Positions 11,114 to 23,093 of a stretch of DNA of 64,000 nt are shown here, one piece after another (position 1 is the first letter of the stretch; each line of letters starts with the position of its first letter). A program made the translations under genes and the position numbers. The stretch is from Neoceratodus forsteri (Eukaryota; Chordata; Ceratodontiformes; Ceratodontidae), in NCBI GenBank assembly GCA_016271365.2, contig JADMNL010000023.1:609426001-609490000 (forward strand), in the 5' to 3' direction. Below the pieces are notes generated by a model. The model was not told the DNA's origin, ran no database searches, and saw only the letters and a list, made by a program, of their open reading frames with translations.

Positions 11114-12487
11114 GCCTCTATGCTAATGTGTCTATGAAATTATTTAACACCTGAAAATCCTACCTCTATACCTTTAGTTAGAGGTAAACAATTAGGATGC
11201 TGATGATATCTTCTTAGCATCAGACTGTCATACAGCCATAGGTTAGAAAGCACAGGCAAATCAGAAGAAGTTATAAAATTCACAAGTAGCTTTTAATTAT
11301 TATCAATAACAATAAAATAAAAATAAAGACGTACAGGACAGCTCTTTACTATGCAGTACAATCAAAATCCTTCCTCTGAACCTCTCTGTAAAATATCAGT
11401 CTCTTCCATCCATCTAGACAAAACATTCCTCTTTATATGAAGTGTATTTGCCTGGCAGTTTAACTTCTGTATTCTGTTCTTGTAAAATTCATCTCCTATT
11501 TTTCACAAAATGTAACCAGGCTTTTTCATTGACCTTCCTGTGATCAGACTGAAGAGTCCATAGGTCTTCTTAACAGGTGCAGCCAATTAAGACATCCTGT
11601 ACCAGGCTGACTTGCTGCTGACAGTTCTGTTGACAAGCTTGTGAAAGGGCAAAGGTTTCTGAAAGTCAGCCCTTGTATTCCAAAATGCTAGCTTCTCTAA
11701 TAAACCTAGGTAGCTGTCTGTAATCATTTCAATAATATTGTATACATTTACAAACTAAGGAAATCAGTTTCACATAAAATATTCACATACTGTATATATT
11801 TTTTAACCACAGAGAAGCAAGAGGAGAAAAAGAAACAGAAACAGTAAATGAAGGAAGGATGATAATGGGGGAATGGTGGAACCATCAGAGTGGCCAATTC
11901 CTAGGTGCCACAAGGAAAATTTGATTTTGCAATGAGACATGCAAGAGACAGACAAGTGGCAGAAATAAGGAGGACAAAACAGATCCCTGCTTTTAACTCT
12001 CTCCGATAAAAAATGGGATAGGGTTTTATCCAGCCTTGTCACAGAGACCCACAGATTGTTGCAGGGTAAGAAACATATGCAGTTATTATGTAAAAATGCC
12101 TACCTACCATCACCCAACTAGGTTCTGCTAAAATTACTTAGGTTTTAGCCAAACATGTGTTTTCCTAGGTAAGAACCTGCCAACACTTTTAAAGCTATAA
12201 TTATAATGACCAGTGAAGAATAGCCTTAGTTTATTAACCCTATTGGATCTCATCTTGAAACAGATGAAAAATGGGCACAGTTCCATGAAGACCTGCAGAT
12301 ATCATCCTGGAACTTCATAGTCCTCACTCAACCTGATTGGAGCTCAGCAGTCATATGACTGTACTCCCAAAAATAGTACCCAGCACTTCAGATGCCTCCC
12401 TACACCCTCAGTTACCAAAAATCATTGTACCCTCCTGATTTCACTGATTTCCATTAATTCACAAGCAGTACAATTATTTAAACAATT
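11114..12487. other. Unassigned A+T-rich sequence
   Basis: No gene or repeat recognised. An A-rich stretch near 11300-11325 is the only local compositional feature. Confidence 0.4.
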
Positions 12488-12690
12488 ATACCCATTAGGT
12501 TAGAGTAAAGAGCTGTTAATGAGCATGATATATGCAGCAGACCTGGGTTGATTCCCAACCTCCACTCTGCATATTGTGTGACCCTGAGAAAGACACTTAA
12601 CCTCCCAGTTCTCCTCGCTTTCACCCCTGAAAACAGGCCTTGTGCTAAGTGGGCTCACCGATCCCCCAAAAAAATAGAATGAGAATTGAC
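12488..12690 (+). mobile_element. tRNA-derived SINE with MIR-like body
   Basis: A degenerate pol III B box, GGTTGATTCCC (12546-12556), is followed by GTGTGACCCTGAGAAAGACA and CTTAACCTCCCAGTT. This is the layout of MIR-type SINEs (tRNA head, CORE-like body). The tail contains CACCCCTGAAAACAGGCC and then an A-rich end, and is shared with the other copies at 14597-14815, 40740-40900 and 44074-44287. Old and diverged. Confidence 0.8.
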
Positions 12691-14596
12691 AAAGTCAAAA
12701 ATAAATGAGAGCCCTAATCTGACCATTTCCTTTTCAGCAAGTTACCCTTCTACTGTTCACTCCAGTAGTCCTCCCTGAGTGGCACACACTTGGAATTATC
12801 ACCTACTAATGTGCTGACTTGCATTAGCTATGGAGGTCCACTACAGTATACTCAGAGGCCATGGGTAGAGGTGCTACTGCCTTCATCTTCTACCCCACAT
12901 AAACACTTATCAAATCTTTACCTTGTGGCCTGCTTCTGTTACTGGAATGTGTATTTTTTAAAACAGTTCTTCATCATCCTCATGCTCCAGTGGCACCTCC
13001 AGCCACTCTCTAAGCTACTACCAATCCCTGGTATCCAGTTGTACACCTTCCCAAGCCTGGTGTCTGGGCCACCAGTCATTAGTAGCTGATACCGTAGTGA
13101 TCTCAGTCCCTTGATGGCACCTCCACTGTCAGTCACAGGATTGTGGCACCTTTACCAACTGTTTGTAGATGTTCTTCAGGCAAGGAGGCCTCAAAATTCT
13201 GTGACAGTCTGAGGTAGGATCATTATACTTTGTGTATGGTCATAAAGTGACTAAAACCACACAAAGAAAGGCTTGAATCCCTGTTGTACATACCACAAAA
13301 CAATTCAAGTTCATGGACAGGAGCTAAGTGACCATTGTGATCACTTAATGATGATCCCTTAGGACTGTGTAGGGAGCTCACTGTTTCTCAATATACAGAC
13401 TGCATATCTGCACTTTCTTTTGCCTGGCAACTCAGTATGTCCTCTAAATGTAGAAATGAGAGAACAAGAATTTCAGTGACAACCCAAACTCTGCACTTCT
13501 ATGTAAGTCATTAAAATAATAAACTGTAAATTTTATTCTGACTCAAATACAGACAAACATTAATTCATTAAGTTACTACCACCACATCACAGAAAACCTG
13601 TAATCCTTAACAGTAAACAGCTAAGAAAATTAATTATATACAGTAGGTAACATAATCTTAAAAGTCTTTAAACAGAACAGTGGCACTAATATGGCTTACC
13701 ATGCTTCTTCAAACCCAGCTATAGAATCACTAGGAGCTTGTGTTGTAGAAACAATTCACTTCGCAATAAGCAGGCTGATTAATTAGATTTTAACACTTCA
13801 CTGTAAGTAAGCCTATGAAAATGAAACCTGCATGAGTCTACTGAAGTGATTCATAAAAGCCTCTACAATCTCACAGCTATCAAAAGATATTTAATATGTA
13901 ACAGCACAAGCAATGCAAAGAAAATTAAGAAATTAATTAGGAAGCTTTCATGCTCCAGAAAAACACAAACTTGTAAAACTACCTTATTTTGTTAAAGTGA
14001 TTGATGAAACACCTTCAATAAGTCTTGGTTATCAGAGTCCACAGAGCTTGTAATCTTTTGTAGCAACAAAGCACTGAAAGGTTTATCAGATGCTGGCTTG
14101 TGCCACCCTCCACCACATAGCTAACATGTGCCTGAAAGACCAAGTGAGAAAACAAAGCAGCTGTCATAGGCCCTGAATCCTATCGGAACTGTCTCATCTC
14201 TTCAGGATTTAGAGTGGTGCTGCAAAAGTGGAAGTGACAATACTGCTTTATCTTACCAGAAACTTTTAAAGGTTAATGTATTCTGGCAAAAAGATGCCTG
14301 TGTTACTGAAGACTTAGACATTTCAGTTCAATAAGTAATATTATTACCTTTTTCTTACAGTACTAGTTACAGAAACAGAAGAAACTGATACCAAGACAGT
14401 CAAATATGAAAATCAAACCAAAAAAATTTTCTTCTGTTAGTTTTAAGCAAGACTATTCATATATTATTGGTTGATGCATTGATAAATTGATTCATTGAGT
14501 CCTTGCTGCAAAGGGAACACTAGCAGAAAATTATACATAGAAAAAATTATGAAAGCAATAAAATGCCATGTTTGAACAAAGAATAGATATATTTAA
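12691..14596. other. Unassigned sequence
   Basis: No gene or known repeat. The open frames at 12790-13089 (plus) and 12939-13136 (minus) overlap on opposite strands and show no domain. 13500-14590 is A+T-rich with no structure I can name. Confidence 0.4.
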
Positions 14597-14815
14597 TTTT
14601 TTTTATTCTTTTGGTAACTGGTAGGCCCACAAGGCACAAGTGCCTGTTTTCAAGGGTGACTGGGAGCATGTGGAGGTTAAGTGACTTACCCAGGGTGACA
14701 CAGTATACAAGTCAAGGTTGTGTGAATCAAACAGTGGTCTGCTGGATGTACCAAACTCATTCCCAGCTCCTTACTCTAAGTTCTAGACTATACTGCCAGC
14801 CCCATGCTATGGAAA
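14597..14815 (-). mobile_element. tRNA-derived SINE with MIR-like body, reverse orientation
   Basis: Reverse complement of the same SINE family: GGAGGTTAAGTGACTTACCC (14673-14692) is the inverted form of the CTTAACCTCC core, and the tail reads, on the minus strand, CTTGAAAACAGGCACTTGTG, then CCAGTTACCAAAAGAATAAA. The A-rich end lies at the low-coordinate side, as expected for a minus-strand insertion. The B box is degenerate (GTTTGATTCAC on the minus strand). Confidence 0.85.
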
Positions 14816-17085
14816 GAAACATTGCATACATATAATCAGGTATGTTATGCAAATTATCATAGTTCATCACATATCAATGAACATGTGTGCTTCTTCAAAA
14901 GGATGATCTTGGGATTACCTAATAACAGCCCTTTGTGGTAGGCAGCTTCTCTAACATAAAACATTTAACTGGGTTGAGACACGAACAGTTCTCTGATCAG
15001 TTGTCACTTTTTTCTATCCAAACTGTGTCATTGCCATTGGACAAAATTCCCATTCTGTCTCTTTTGTTCTGACTGTGTTAGTCACCCAAATCTTACTGAA
15101 CCTTATATTGTGTTACTTGTCCATTTGGCCAAATTTAATGCTAAGATCTGTTCTCTGAGTTAGTCATAGTAAAAGTTGTTTTACTTAGCATTGGCAGCTT
15201 TTTATAAAATAACTGAGAACACTGTCTGATCATCACATTTCCATAGGACTTGTCTAAGTCAATTATTATTCTCTATATATAGCACTCTTTCCTGATTCTT
15301 GAACAATAATGATATACTTATCAAGATGTTAGAATCATGAAAACAGTGTTGAAGCTGTTATCAATACTGATAATATGCTGTCAAATTTCTGAATTCAACA
15401 TTATTGCACTATTGTTCATTAAGTGTGCCTGATCACAACAGACATTCACAATGCTTCTTGGAAGACTGGGTTCCCACTCCAGCCCGCGTCGATCGCACAG
15501 AGGCCAGCTGGGACTGGACATTTTGTGGTGATAACTGATTCCTGGCTGAAGGAAGGGAAATGGAAGGAACAAGGTCAGATTCATTAACTAAACTACCACC
15601 CTGTATTGAAAATGCTGGTGATGATTCTCTTATTAAGAATCAGTCACTTATTTATCATCAGAGTAAAATCAGAAGAAAAAAATGATTGATGCCACCTGGA
15701 GCCATATGAGAGAGGAAGCAACGTCTCTGATCTCCATGATGGGATTAAAGAGAAATAGCCTCTTTATAAACTATTCACGTACAGTGCCAGAATGATACAG
15801 TATCACAAAAACATTACTATAGCCATCCACCCTGAGGAAGTGCAATTGAGTCATAAAACATTGGTGTATGGGGAAGTAGCATTTTGAAATGAAACAAAAT
15901 ATTCTTAAGAAAGGAAAGCTTTTTAGTATCTTCTATACTGGTAATTTTAATGACGGTGTCAGACCTTATTCTCTCCAATGCTATCAGTGTGGACCTTTAG
16001 GACAGATGCCTTCCTTTCCATTGTAGCCTGTTAGCCTCCTGGATCATCTGATGGATTGAAGGAAGGTGCTACTAAGGTAGAACCCACCATCAAGGTAAGG
16101 GACAGAGGGACACAAAGGCAATAACAAGGTTAAAAATAATTAAAAATAAATATTTTACATTGAATGAAAATTGTTCCTCCATTCATCCCATATCTTGCCA
16201 CTGAAAAACTCATCCCAGTGCTATGAGAGATCTTGAACTGGCAAATTGCTAGTCTTATACTACTTGCAAATAAAACTATACTCCTTTGGTTCCTAGCAGA
16301 TGTTAAGTTTTGTGAAAAAAAGAAGGAACTCAAAGAACAATCAGCTACCCCTACTGGTAACCCAGCAAGATTCAGATGTTTTGCTCAAGGGTTTGCAGTG
16401 AAAAAGGCTGGCATGGATTTAAAGATTTTGTTGTGCCATAAACTGACGTGGAATTACCTTACTAAACTTACTTTAATGTGCACTAAACTGAATCTGATAG
16501 TTTGGCTATACATTTGTGAAAGTACAAGTGTCATATAATGTCAAACTTTCTCATATTAGCAATATTCTCTTACAGTTAACTATATTTTCTATTTGAACTA
16601 TGAACTAAATGGGTTTGATCATTGTACTGGAGTAGCCCATACTCAAACCATAGTTTTACATATGATTAAACAGTGACAGTAATCATCTTATTCATACCTG
16701 TTTCCTTTCCATTCCAGCAAATCTCACTAGACACAAGTCACCTTTCATTTTCAATACCTCTCCCATATATGGCCCTACCATCATAACTCAAGGTAAGATA
16801 CAGGCCCAGCATATGCCCCTTAGGTTAACTGCCTCAAGCTAGAGATCTGGGGCTGTGTCCCATGGATCTACTTCATTACACTACAGTATAGAACTTCCAT
16901 TACAGGTCTGGAAGTCCAGAAGCACAAGACAGTAACAACATTCTCAACAGGAACTAATAGATCAGACATAACTTTATTCTACAAGAAGATCAGTGATATT
17001 CTTTTGCACATGGCCCTGTGGACCATGTACAGAGTAAAGATCATACACAACTTTGCTCTGGATATTAGTCATAATTCATGCAGGG
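14816..17085. other. Unassigned A+T-rich sequence
   Basis: No gene or known element. A CCTGAGGAAG...AAAACATTGG arrangement near 15832-15866 is treated as a low-confidence finding. The open frames at 15381-15584, 16130-16333 and 16233-16538 show no recognisable domain. Confidence 0.4.
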
Positions 17086-17195
17086 TACCAGACCTGTAGC
17101 TTGGAGCAGCTGACTTGTAGGGCATAGCCATGTACCTGCAGTTTGAAGCAGCAGACCAGTGAGGCATAGCCCCAGACTTGTAGCTTTACCTTTGA
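17086..17195. repeat. Short tandem repeat, ~42-bp unit, about 2.4 copies
   Basis: Two full units and a partial one: each has CCTG(T/C)AG(C/T)TTG(G/A)AGCAGC followed by a stretch ending GGGCATAGCC or AGGCATAGCC; the third begins CCAGACTTGTAGCTT. Confidence 0.75.
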
Positions 17196-17414
17196 TCAAG
17201 AGGCTAGGGGCTGGGGAGGTATCAGGGTTGAAAATGCTAATGTCACATTTACTTTCTTTGTGACTTTATAACCTTAACCATGCATTAACATAGTGTTTTG
17301 TGATATATTTTCTTTCCTTTTTAGAAATAGAGTCACAGATCACTTCTTTTAGGGACTCTGCACAAAGCAGGAGTACTAATTTGCTTAATGCAGGGCCTGC
17401 AGTTAACAGAATGT

Positions 17415-17550
17415 GCAGGAAGTGAGTCCTAACTTACTTTGTCCATGGACCCTGGCCTGCGTAAAACTGGAGGTGAATCCTAACTTGCTTCAAGCCCCTC
17501 CAGAAGGATGAGATGAGTCCTAACTTGCTGTGTGAAAGGATGTGAGATGA
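17415..17550. repeat. Degenerate repeat of a GAGTCCTAACTTGCT motif
   Basis: The words GAGTCCTAACTTACT, GAATCCTAACTTGCT and GAGTCCTAACTTGCT occur at about 50-bp spacing. It is probably a decayed minisatellite continuing the repeat-rich run that leads to 17851. Confidence 0.6.
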
Positions 17551-17655
17551 AGCATAATTTTCCTCATACTTGGTTTATGTATGACTTCATCGTAGTACAA
17601 AATGAGTATATCTGTTTTTGTTAATGTTCTTGACTGTTTTCATGTTTCTTGGCTT

Positions 17656-17760
17656 TAAACATCTTGTTCATGTAGGACTGAATACAATTTTCACAATGAT
17701 TGGTATGCTTAAACATTTTGTTCATACTTGACTTAGAACATTTTCACAATGATTGTTCCC
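17656..17760. repeat. Tandem duplication, two ~53-bp copies
   Basis: Copies start with TTTAAACATCTTGTTCAT and CTTAAACATTTTGTTCAT and both end in TTTTCACAATGATTG. Confidence 0.8.
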
Positions 17761-17814
17761 ATTTGGTTGTGTAGTACTAAATGCATGTGCAATGATATAT
17801 AAGCGTATAAACAG

Positions 17815-17836
17815 TATATATATATATATATATATA
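17815..17836. repeat. (TA)n microsatellite
   Basis: About 11 TA repeats, lying 14 bp outside the left end of the hAT-like element that begins at 17851. Confidence 0.95.
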
Positions 17837-17850
17837 CACATTACAAATGT

Positions 17851-19006
17851 TAGTGATGTTAGCGTTGGCAAATTCCGCTCCTCAAAATATGTGGCAATTT
17901 GAGAAGCACAATTGTGAAATTCCCTATTCATGGAGTGGCAATCGACTACAAAGTGGGGAATCTTATGGGTGAAATTCACACTTCACACAAATACTACTTT
18001 TAAATAACTGGTGTCTAGTGATCCCCCACCACCAATTGCCAAAATAAGAAAAAAATATATTATTTTTAAATCCCTGGTATCTAGTGTCTCCCACACGCCA
18101 TTCACTGGCTGCAATGTAAAAACTGACATATATATTTAATTAAATCCCTAGTTTTGAGTGGTTCCCCCACCACTGATCACCAGCCACAATGTAAATATTT
18201 AAATTCCTGGTGTCTAGTGGTCCCCACCGCCAGTTTCCAACCACAATGTAAATAACTACATGTATTTTAATTAAGTCCCTGGTGTCTAGTGGTCCCTCCT
18301 GCGATTGCTGGCCACAATGTAAAATTTCATATTTTCATTAACTCCTGGTGTCTTGTGGTTCCCCACCACCACGGTCACTGCTTCGCCAGCCAGAATGTAA
18401 AAATATATATTTTTAATTAAATTCCTGGTGTCTAGTGGACCCCTAATCAGGGCATGCCCCACCACCCCACTCCCCAACCACAACTCTGAGCGGGCAACCA
18501 GCATAGCCCTCCACTCTCCACCACAGCACAGCACATGCTCATTAATGCTAGGTCAGTTGGGAGGCCAGCCATGGTGGAGGTGGAGGCTGTGCTAGTCATC
18601 TGCTTGAGGTCAGAGTGGGGGAGTGGGGTGGTGGGGCACTCCTTGGCCGGGGCCTGGGAGGACCACCAGATACTAGGGATTTAATGAAAACAAACAATTT
18701 TTTACATTGTGGCCAACCCATCAGCGTGTGGGGATCACAATACACCAGGGATTTAATTATTTACATTGTGACTGGTGATCAGCAGGGGGACCACTAGACA
18801 CCAGGGATTTGGAATTCACCATTTATAAATTCTCCTTGCTTTGGTTTCTTTTTAAAGTGCAATTTGCACTTAAAAACCAGATCACGGTGAAGTTACAAAT
18901 GGCAAATTCTCATTAAATGGGGGCAGCTTTGTAAAGTGATTCACAGAGGCAAATTTGGTGACTTCCCTTAAATTTGCCTGTGAAATAAAACTTTGTTACA
19001 TCTCTA
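17851..19006. mobile_element. hAT-like non-autonomous foldback transposon (copy A)
   Basis: The left end reads TAGTGATGTTAGCG and the right end, read inward on the minus strand, TAGAGATGTAACAAAG. Both fit the YARNG terminal pattern of hAT transposons and match the ends of copies B (32526-33501) and C (50958-51720). The flanks carry a near-identical 8-bp duplication: CAAATGTT on the left (sharing one T with the element end) and CATATGTT on the right (19007-19014), 7 of 8 matching. The interior holds about seven direct copies of a ~65-bp unit, then inverted copies after a GC-rich centre. No transposase frame is present, so movement would have depended on an autonomous relative. Confidence 0.75.
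18009..18815. repeat. Internal tandem and inverted repeat array of hAT-like copy A
   Basis: Units start near 18009, 18072, 18146, 18206, 18278, 18343 and 18423 with the core CCTGGTGTCTAGTGGTCCCC, followed by CCAGCCACAATGTAAA and an AT-rich spacer. To the right of a palindromic GC-rich centre (arms near 18446-18475 and 18614-18645, core CCCCACCACCCCACTCCCC) the same unit appears reversed, for example GACCACTAGACACCAGGGAT at 18789-18808. The segment could fold into one long imperfect hairpin. Confidence 0.85.
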
Positions 19007-19839
19007 CATATGTTTATTAAAGTCTATCTTGATATTTTGAATGAGTCACAAAAGCTTGTTTTCTAGTTAAAATACTAACTTCAATTAACTTTTAAATTCA
19101 GTTCAAATGCCTTGAGACTGTTTTCTAATTAGCTATGCAACAGTCAACTTTTAGAGTTAATTATTTTTACCATTGTTCACTTTAAATGTTTTTCTTTCCT
19201 AACTTTAGCTTGGAAAAATTAAGCAATTGCATTTTTCAGCTATTTTTAAGACGTCCGTGCATGTGCAAGATTCCAAAACTTTTAAACCTTATAAATGGTC
19301 ATGTAATGAGTAAAATCATCAGAACGTATTTCAAGAAAATTTGATCATCCCTCAGAACATTCTGTTTTGTACTAGCTATATGTAAAAATTAAATGAACTT
19401 TTAATAATAACTTAAAATGAAAACTAAATTTTTTAATGGGCATCAGAAGACTCATACTTGTACCAAACACTGAGATATTTATAGGTTTTATCTTTCAAAT
19501 TCCAACTTATTTATTTTATTTTACTTTTTGTTGCTGCTACTGGTGAGCAAAAGCAAAGTTTTAGTTTGGGGATTTCATATGTTTTAACCTTTCAGAACTT
19601 TGAAACTGCTAGACCAAATGTTACCAAATGTACAGGATCTCACATTCCTGGCACCAACTCAGTGCATCAGGGATTAACATTAAATTGCCTTCTCATCCCT
19701 CATATAGAGGTGCTACCATGCCTGTTTAACTTCAGTAATTGCAAAAAAAAAGGAAAATAATATGGGACTGCATCTATTAGGGTTAAAATACAACAAAGAG
19801 TGGAAATGAAAAAGCTATGATTGGAAGTCTCTGGAACCT
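19007..19839. other. Unassigned A+T-rich sequence
   Basis: No gene or repeat recognised. The open frame at 19566-19760 shows no domain. Confidence 0.4.
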
Positions 19840-20110
19840 TAGACACATAGACTTTGATGGCAGATAAGGACCGCTTGGCCCACCTAGTCTGCCCATTTCC
19901 CTACCTATAGGATAAGCTCCAGATCCTATTTAACCAACAGCCTATTTCTTCCTACCCTCACAAAATTGCCTTATGTCTGTCCCATGCATTCTTGAATTCT
20001 CCCACAGGTTTAGACATTACAACCTCCTCAGGAAGGCTGTTCCATGCATCCACCACCTCTCTGTGAAAAATATTTCTCACATTGCCCCTGACCCACCCCA
20101 TCTTCAAATT
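19840..20110 (-). mobile_element. CR1-like LINE, 3' end, reverse orientation
   Basis: The segment starts CATAGACTTTGATGGCAGAT and continues through CCACCTAGTCTGCCCAT, the standard antisense 3' terminus also seen at 29206 and 41556. On the minus strand the C-terminal coding remnant reads FHREVVDAWNSLPEEVV (near 20030-20070), the conserved block near the end of CR1 ORF2. The 3' terminal repeat (CATAG-type) lies at the low-coordinate end. The copy is strongly 5'-truncated. Confidence 0.85.
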
Positions 20111-20159
20111 GTGCAAATTTTGCAAATTTGGTAAACCTGTCATGTGGTATAGTGTTCCA

Positions 20160-20510
20160 TGAGATTTCAATGATCATGCAATGCAAGACTGTCTTTACTC
20201 TAATATTGGCACTAAGAGATGACAATATTAGCTTAATGTCAACTCTGCATCACATACAGATGATCTTTTAATGCATTTGTGGAACCCTGACACAACTCTA
20301 TTACATTTGCTAGATAAGATAGCAATATTTAGTTCTATATCAAACTATGAACTAAATATTGACAAAACTCAAATCTTATTGTTAAGTAGTATACTACTCA
20401 GGGTGATCTAACATGTCTAAGTTTGGCTAAAGTTACCAAAGAGTCGTTATATCTTGGAATTTCTATTTCAATATCTAAATCTACAAATTATTTGTAGAAA
20501 TCTTACAGAC
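20160..20510 (+). mobile_element. Tx1/L1-like LINE segment 1 (RT motif C and thumb)
   Basis: In shifting frames it reads a decayed YADD box as TYRDDLLMHLWNPDTTLL, then SSISNYELNIDKTQILLLSS, then a LYLGISI-type stretch. This is the order downstream of RT motif C in Tx1-like L1 elements. The sequence breaks off near 20500 and appears to resume at 28549 with the next part of the same region (IKVSIMPRILYP), so 8 kb of later insertions separate the two pieces. Confidence 0.6.
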
Positions 20511-21690
20511 CCATTTCTAGGTACTCCTACCCCAGAAGCAACTTACCTGACCTCCAGGTAAGGAGGTAACAGGAGACCTCTATGGGAGCACTGTCCTTAA
20601 GCTTAAATCTGGCACTATTTTCATTAAAATAAGGGATGGTTGGCTCAACCAGGACAGGACTTTACCAGCACTGCTAATCCAGCAGTGGAGCTACAGTGTT
20701 TAATTTTTTGTTACCTGCAGCTGTGGGCTTAATTAGTACATCCTTTAATTAACTTTTCTTAATGAATTCCACTTCTGCTTAGCTCCAACAAAAGGGCATA
20801 GGAAGCCCTAACACAGTTCAGCTCTACTGTGTGCACTGTATGCTGCAGGATTTTAATGTCTTAATTGTATGCTGCAGGGTTATAATGTCTTAATGTGCTG
20901 GTTTATAGAATGTAATAGGAGCCCTAACACAGTACAATTGTACTGGGTGCAGTCTGTGTTGCAGGATTTACTGTTTTAATGTACAGATTTAGAGGATGTA
21001 ATTGTTTTAAGTCCTGCATGCTGAGTTGTAAACTCCTGAGCACTTGTATACTGTTATTGCCAGACTGTTTATCTGAAGGTCGGCAGTTCCTAGTAGGTCT
21101 CTTAGAATTCGGACACTTTTCTATCCTAAAGAAAAAGTTTTGCATTCTTAATCTATTTGGGGACCGTAAGTAGGCATGAGGATTCCTTAGAAACAATCAT
21201 GATTATAAATAAAGACAGAAAGAAAGAAATTAAGGTCCCACAAGTCTGCCCAGTCGAGAGTTCTCACCCCTGCCCCCACCAAAGTGAGTCACTAAGCTGT
21301 TCCAGCTGTTTCATTTATATCATCTCTCCTTTCTCTCTTTCCCATTTCTAGGTCCTCCTGCCCCACAAGCAGCTTACCTGCCCTCCTGGAGATCCAGGAT
21401 GCTGCTGCCATTTAAGCCAGGTATGGAGGTCACAGGAGACCCTCTATGAGAGCACTGTGCCTAAGCTCGAATTTTGTACCATTTTCATCCTGATAGGGGT
21501 TGGTCGACTCAACCAGGACAGGACTTACCAGCACTGCTAATCCCGTGGTGGAGGTACAGCATTTAATTTTTATTTACCTGCAGTTGTGGCTTAATTAGTA
21601 CATCTTTTAATACACTTTTCTTAATGAATCCCTGCTGCTTAGCTCCAACACAAAGGGCCTAGGAGCGCTAAAACAGTTCAACTCTACCCA
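20511..21690. repeat. Large direct duplication, two ~330-350-bp copies 830 bp apart
   Basis: Copy 1 (about 20511-20840) and copy 2 (about 21341-21690) share long blocks: CCCATTTCTAGGT, GAGCACTGT, GGCTCAACCAGGACAGGACT (copy 2 GACTCAACC), CCAGCACTGCTAATCC and AGCTCCAACA. The region between carries a further ~120-bp subrepeat built on CCTAACACAGT and TGCAGGATTT. It lies directly upstream of the endonuclease of an L2-like LINE and could be that element's repeated 5' UTR, or an independent duplication. Confidence 0.7.
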
Positions 21691-22279
21691 CAGCCACTGC
21701 ATGGCTGCTCCCACCATCCCCACCATGCCCACCCTTTTCTGGCTGTAGCTTTATAGGAGGTGATTTGTTGTCATGTGACTATCTCCCCACTTTCCCATTT
21801 GCAGCCTATAGCAAATCACCTGTAGAGGGCATCTACTATTAAACTGTCTCAAAGAGGATTACTCAGTCATTTTGCTAGCTTGGCAACACAGAAATTTAAT
21901 GAACATGGTGACAAAAAATAATAAAACAATTCACACCAGGTTGTCTTATGGCTATGATACTGCCAGCCTTATTATTACTATCTGATGTGACCAGCTATCT
22001 TCTAATCAAGACTGCTCCTAACAATTACTCCCTGAAAGGTCATAGTGGACACATACCCTGGGAGGCAGCCTCTACTCTAAAGCACTCGTTAGTCACATGA
22101 GCCTGTGTTGGCAGAAGGGCAACTTATGCTAGGTGCACTACTGATTGCACCATGAGGGGTTACAATGGGTGTGCTGGGGAATAGGCTTTTCCAGCTATTC
22201 AGTGACCTCTTGCTTCTAAAATGTTGGGATGTGGAGACTAATCTGGGTCCCCTGCACTTATGCTTCCAATGGCCCCAAC
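21691..22279. other. Unassigned sequence upstream of an L2-like endonuclease
   Basis: No domain recognised. If the LINE that starts coding near 22280 is full length, this would be its 5' UTR or ORF1 region. Confidence 0.35.
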
Positions 22280-22817
22280 ACATGGCATCAGATTCGCTCA
22301 TATCAGTGCTAGAAGCTTGATATCAAAGATCCAGGAATTGGAAGCCTGGGTGTCACTCCATAAACCAGTCGTTCTTGGGGTAAGTGAGATGTGACTGAAA
22401 CCTTCAATCCCAGACTCTCTTTGCCAAATTAGGACTATAACATCTTTCAAAATGACAGATCAGGCCCTAAGAGAGGGGTGGGGTTGTGTATACACCTCAA
22501 GGATCACATAACCAGCTCCATCACAGCCACCAGTTCGACTCAGGAGGTGACCACAGAATGGCTTATGATGGAAATCACCAACTCTGAAGCAGTCAAACTA
22601 CACTTGGGCTATGTATATAATCCTCCACAGGGAGGTAAAGATGGACTCAGGGAAATAATCTCTGTGGTTGCAGGTCTAGCTCAGCAAGGGACACCATCAT
22701 TTTAGGTGACTTCAACCTAAATTAGCTAGACAGTAAGCAGCATAGCTATGCAGAACTTATCACAGAAATTAACCTGTCCCAGATCATTGTATCACCCACT
22801 GTCTCAACTCCAGAACA
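22280..22817 (+). mobile_element. L2-like LINE B, segment 1 (APE endonuclease)
   Basis: Reads ARSLISKIQELEAWVS and VVLGVSEM (endonuclease start), then EWLMMEITNSEAVKLHLGYV and YNPPQGGKDG, then ILGDFNLN (about 22700-22720). This is an APE-type endonuclease N-terminal half. It stops at the AGAACA hexamer (22812-22817), and the rest of the same element resumes after 25968, so a CR1-like LINE is inserted between. Confidence 0.75.
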
Positions 22818-22886
22818 AGAAAGCTGACAATAGAGGAATTTAATGGATGGCTAAGAACCTGGTGTTATGCTAAAGGGTATGAGCTA

Positions 22887-23078
22887 TTGGAGGGATGGGG
22901 AGGGATCTGGGAGGACAGTAGTCTCTATGCCAAGGACAGACTACACTTGATTGAGAGGAAAGAAAGTGTTGAAACAGGGGATGGAGGAGTATATAGAGGA
23001 AGTTGGGAATTTAAACTAGGAGCGGGGTGGCAAGTGGGAAAGAGACATGCAGAGACCACAGGTTGGGAAACCATATGA
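22887..23078 (+). pseudogene. CR1-like ORF1 C-terminal fragment
   Basis: The translation contains GGIWEDSSLYAKDRLHLIER. The D-x-x-H of KDRLHL (DRLH at 22935-22946) corresponds to the last catalytic block of the SGNH esterase in CR1 ORF1. Earlier blocks (GDS, GTND) are absent because the copy is truncated here. Confidence 0.65.
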
Positions 23079-23093
23079 GCTTACCCCAAAACA

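Noticed and set aside
12546..12556. tRNA gene
   Set aside because: A B box is present, but the surrounding sequence cannot form a cloverleaf and continues into a MIR-like SINE body.
20511..21690. Pair of LTRs flanking a short retrotransposon
   Set aside because: The repeats lack clear TG...CA borders, primer-binding and polypurine sites and flanking duplications, so an LTR reading is not supported.
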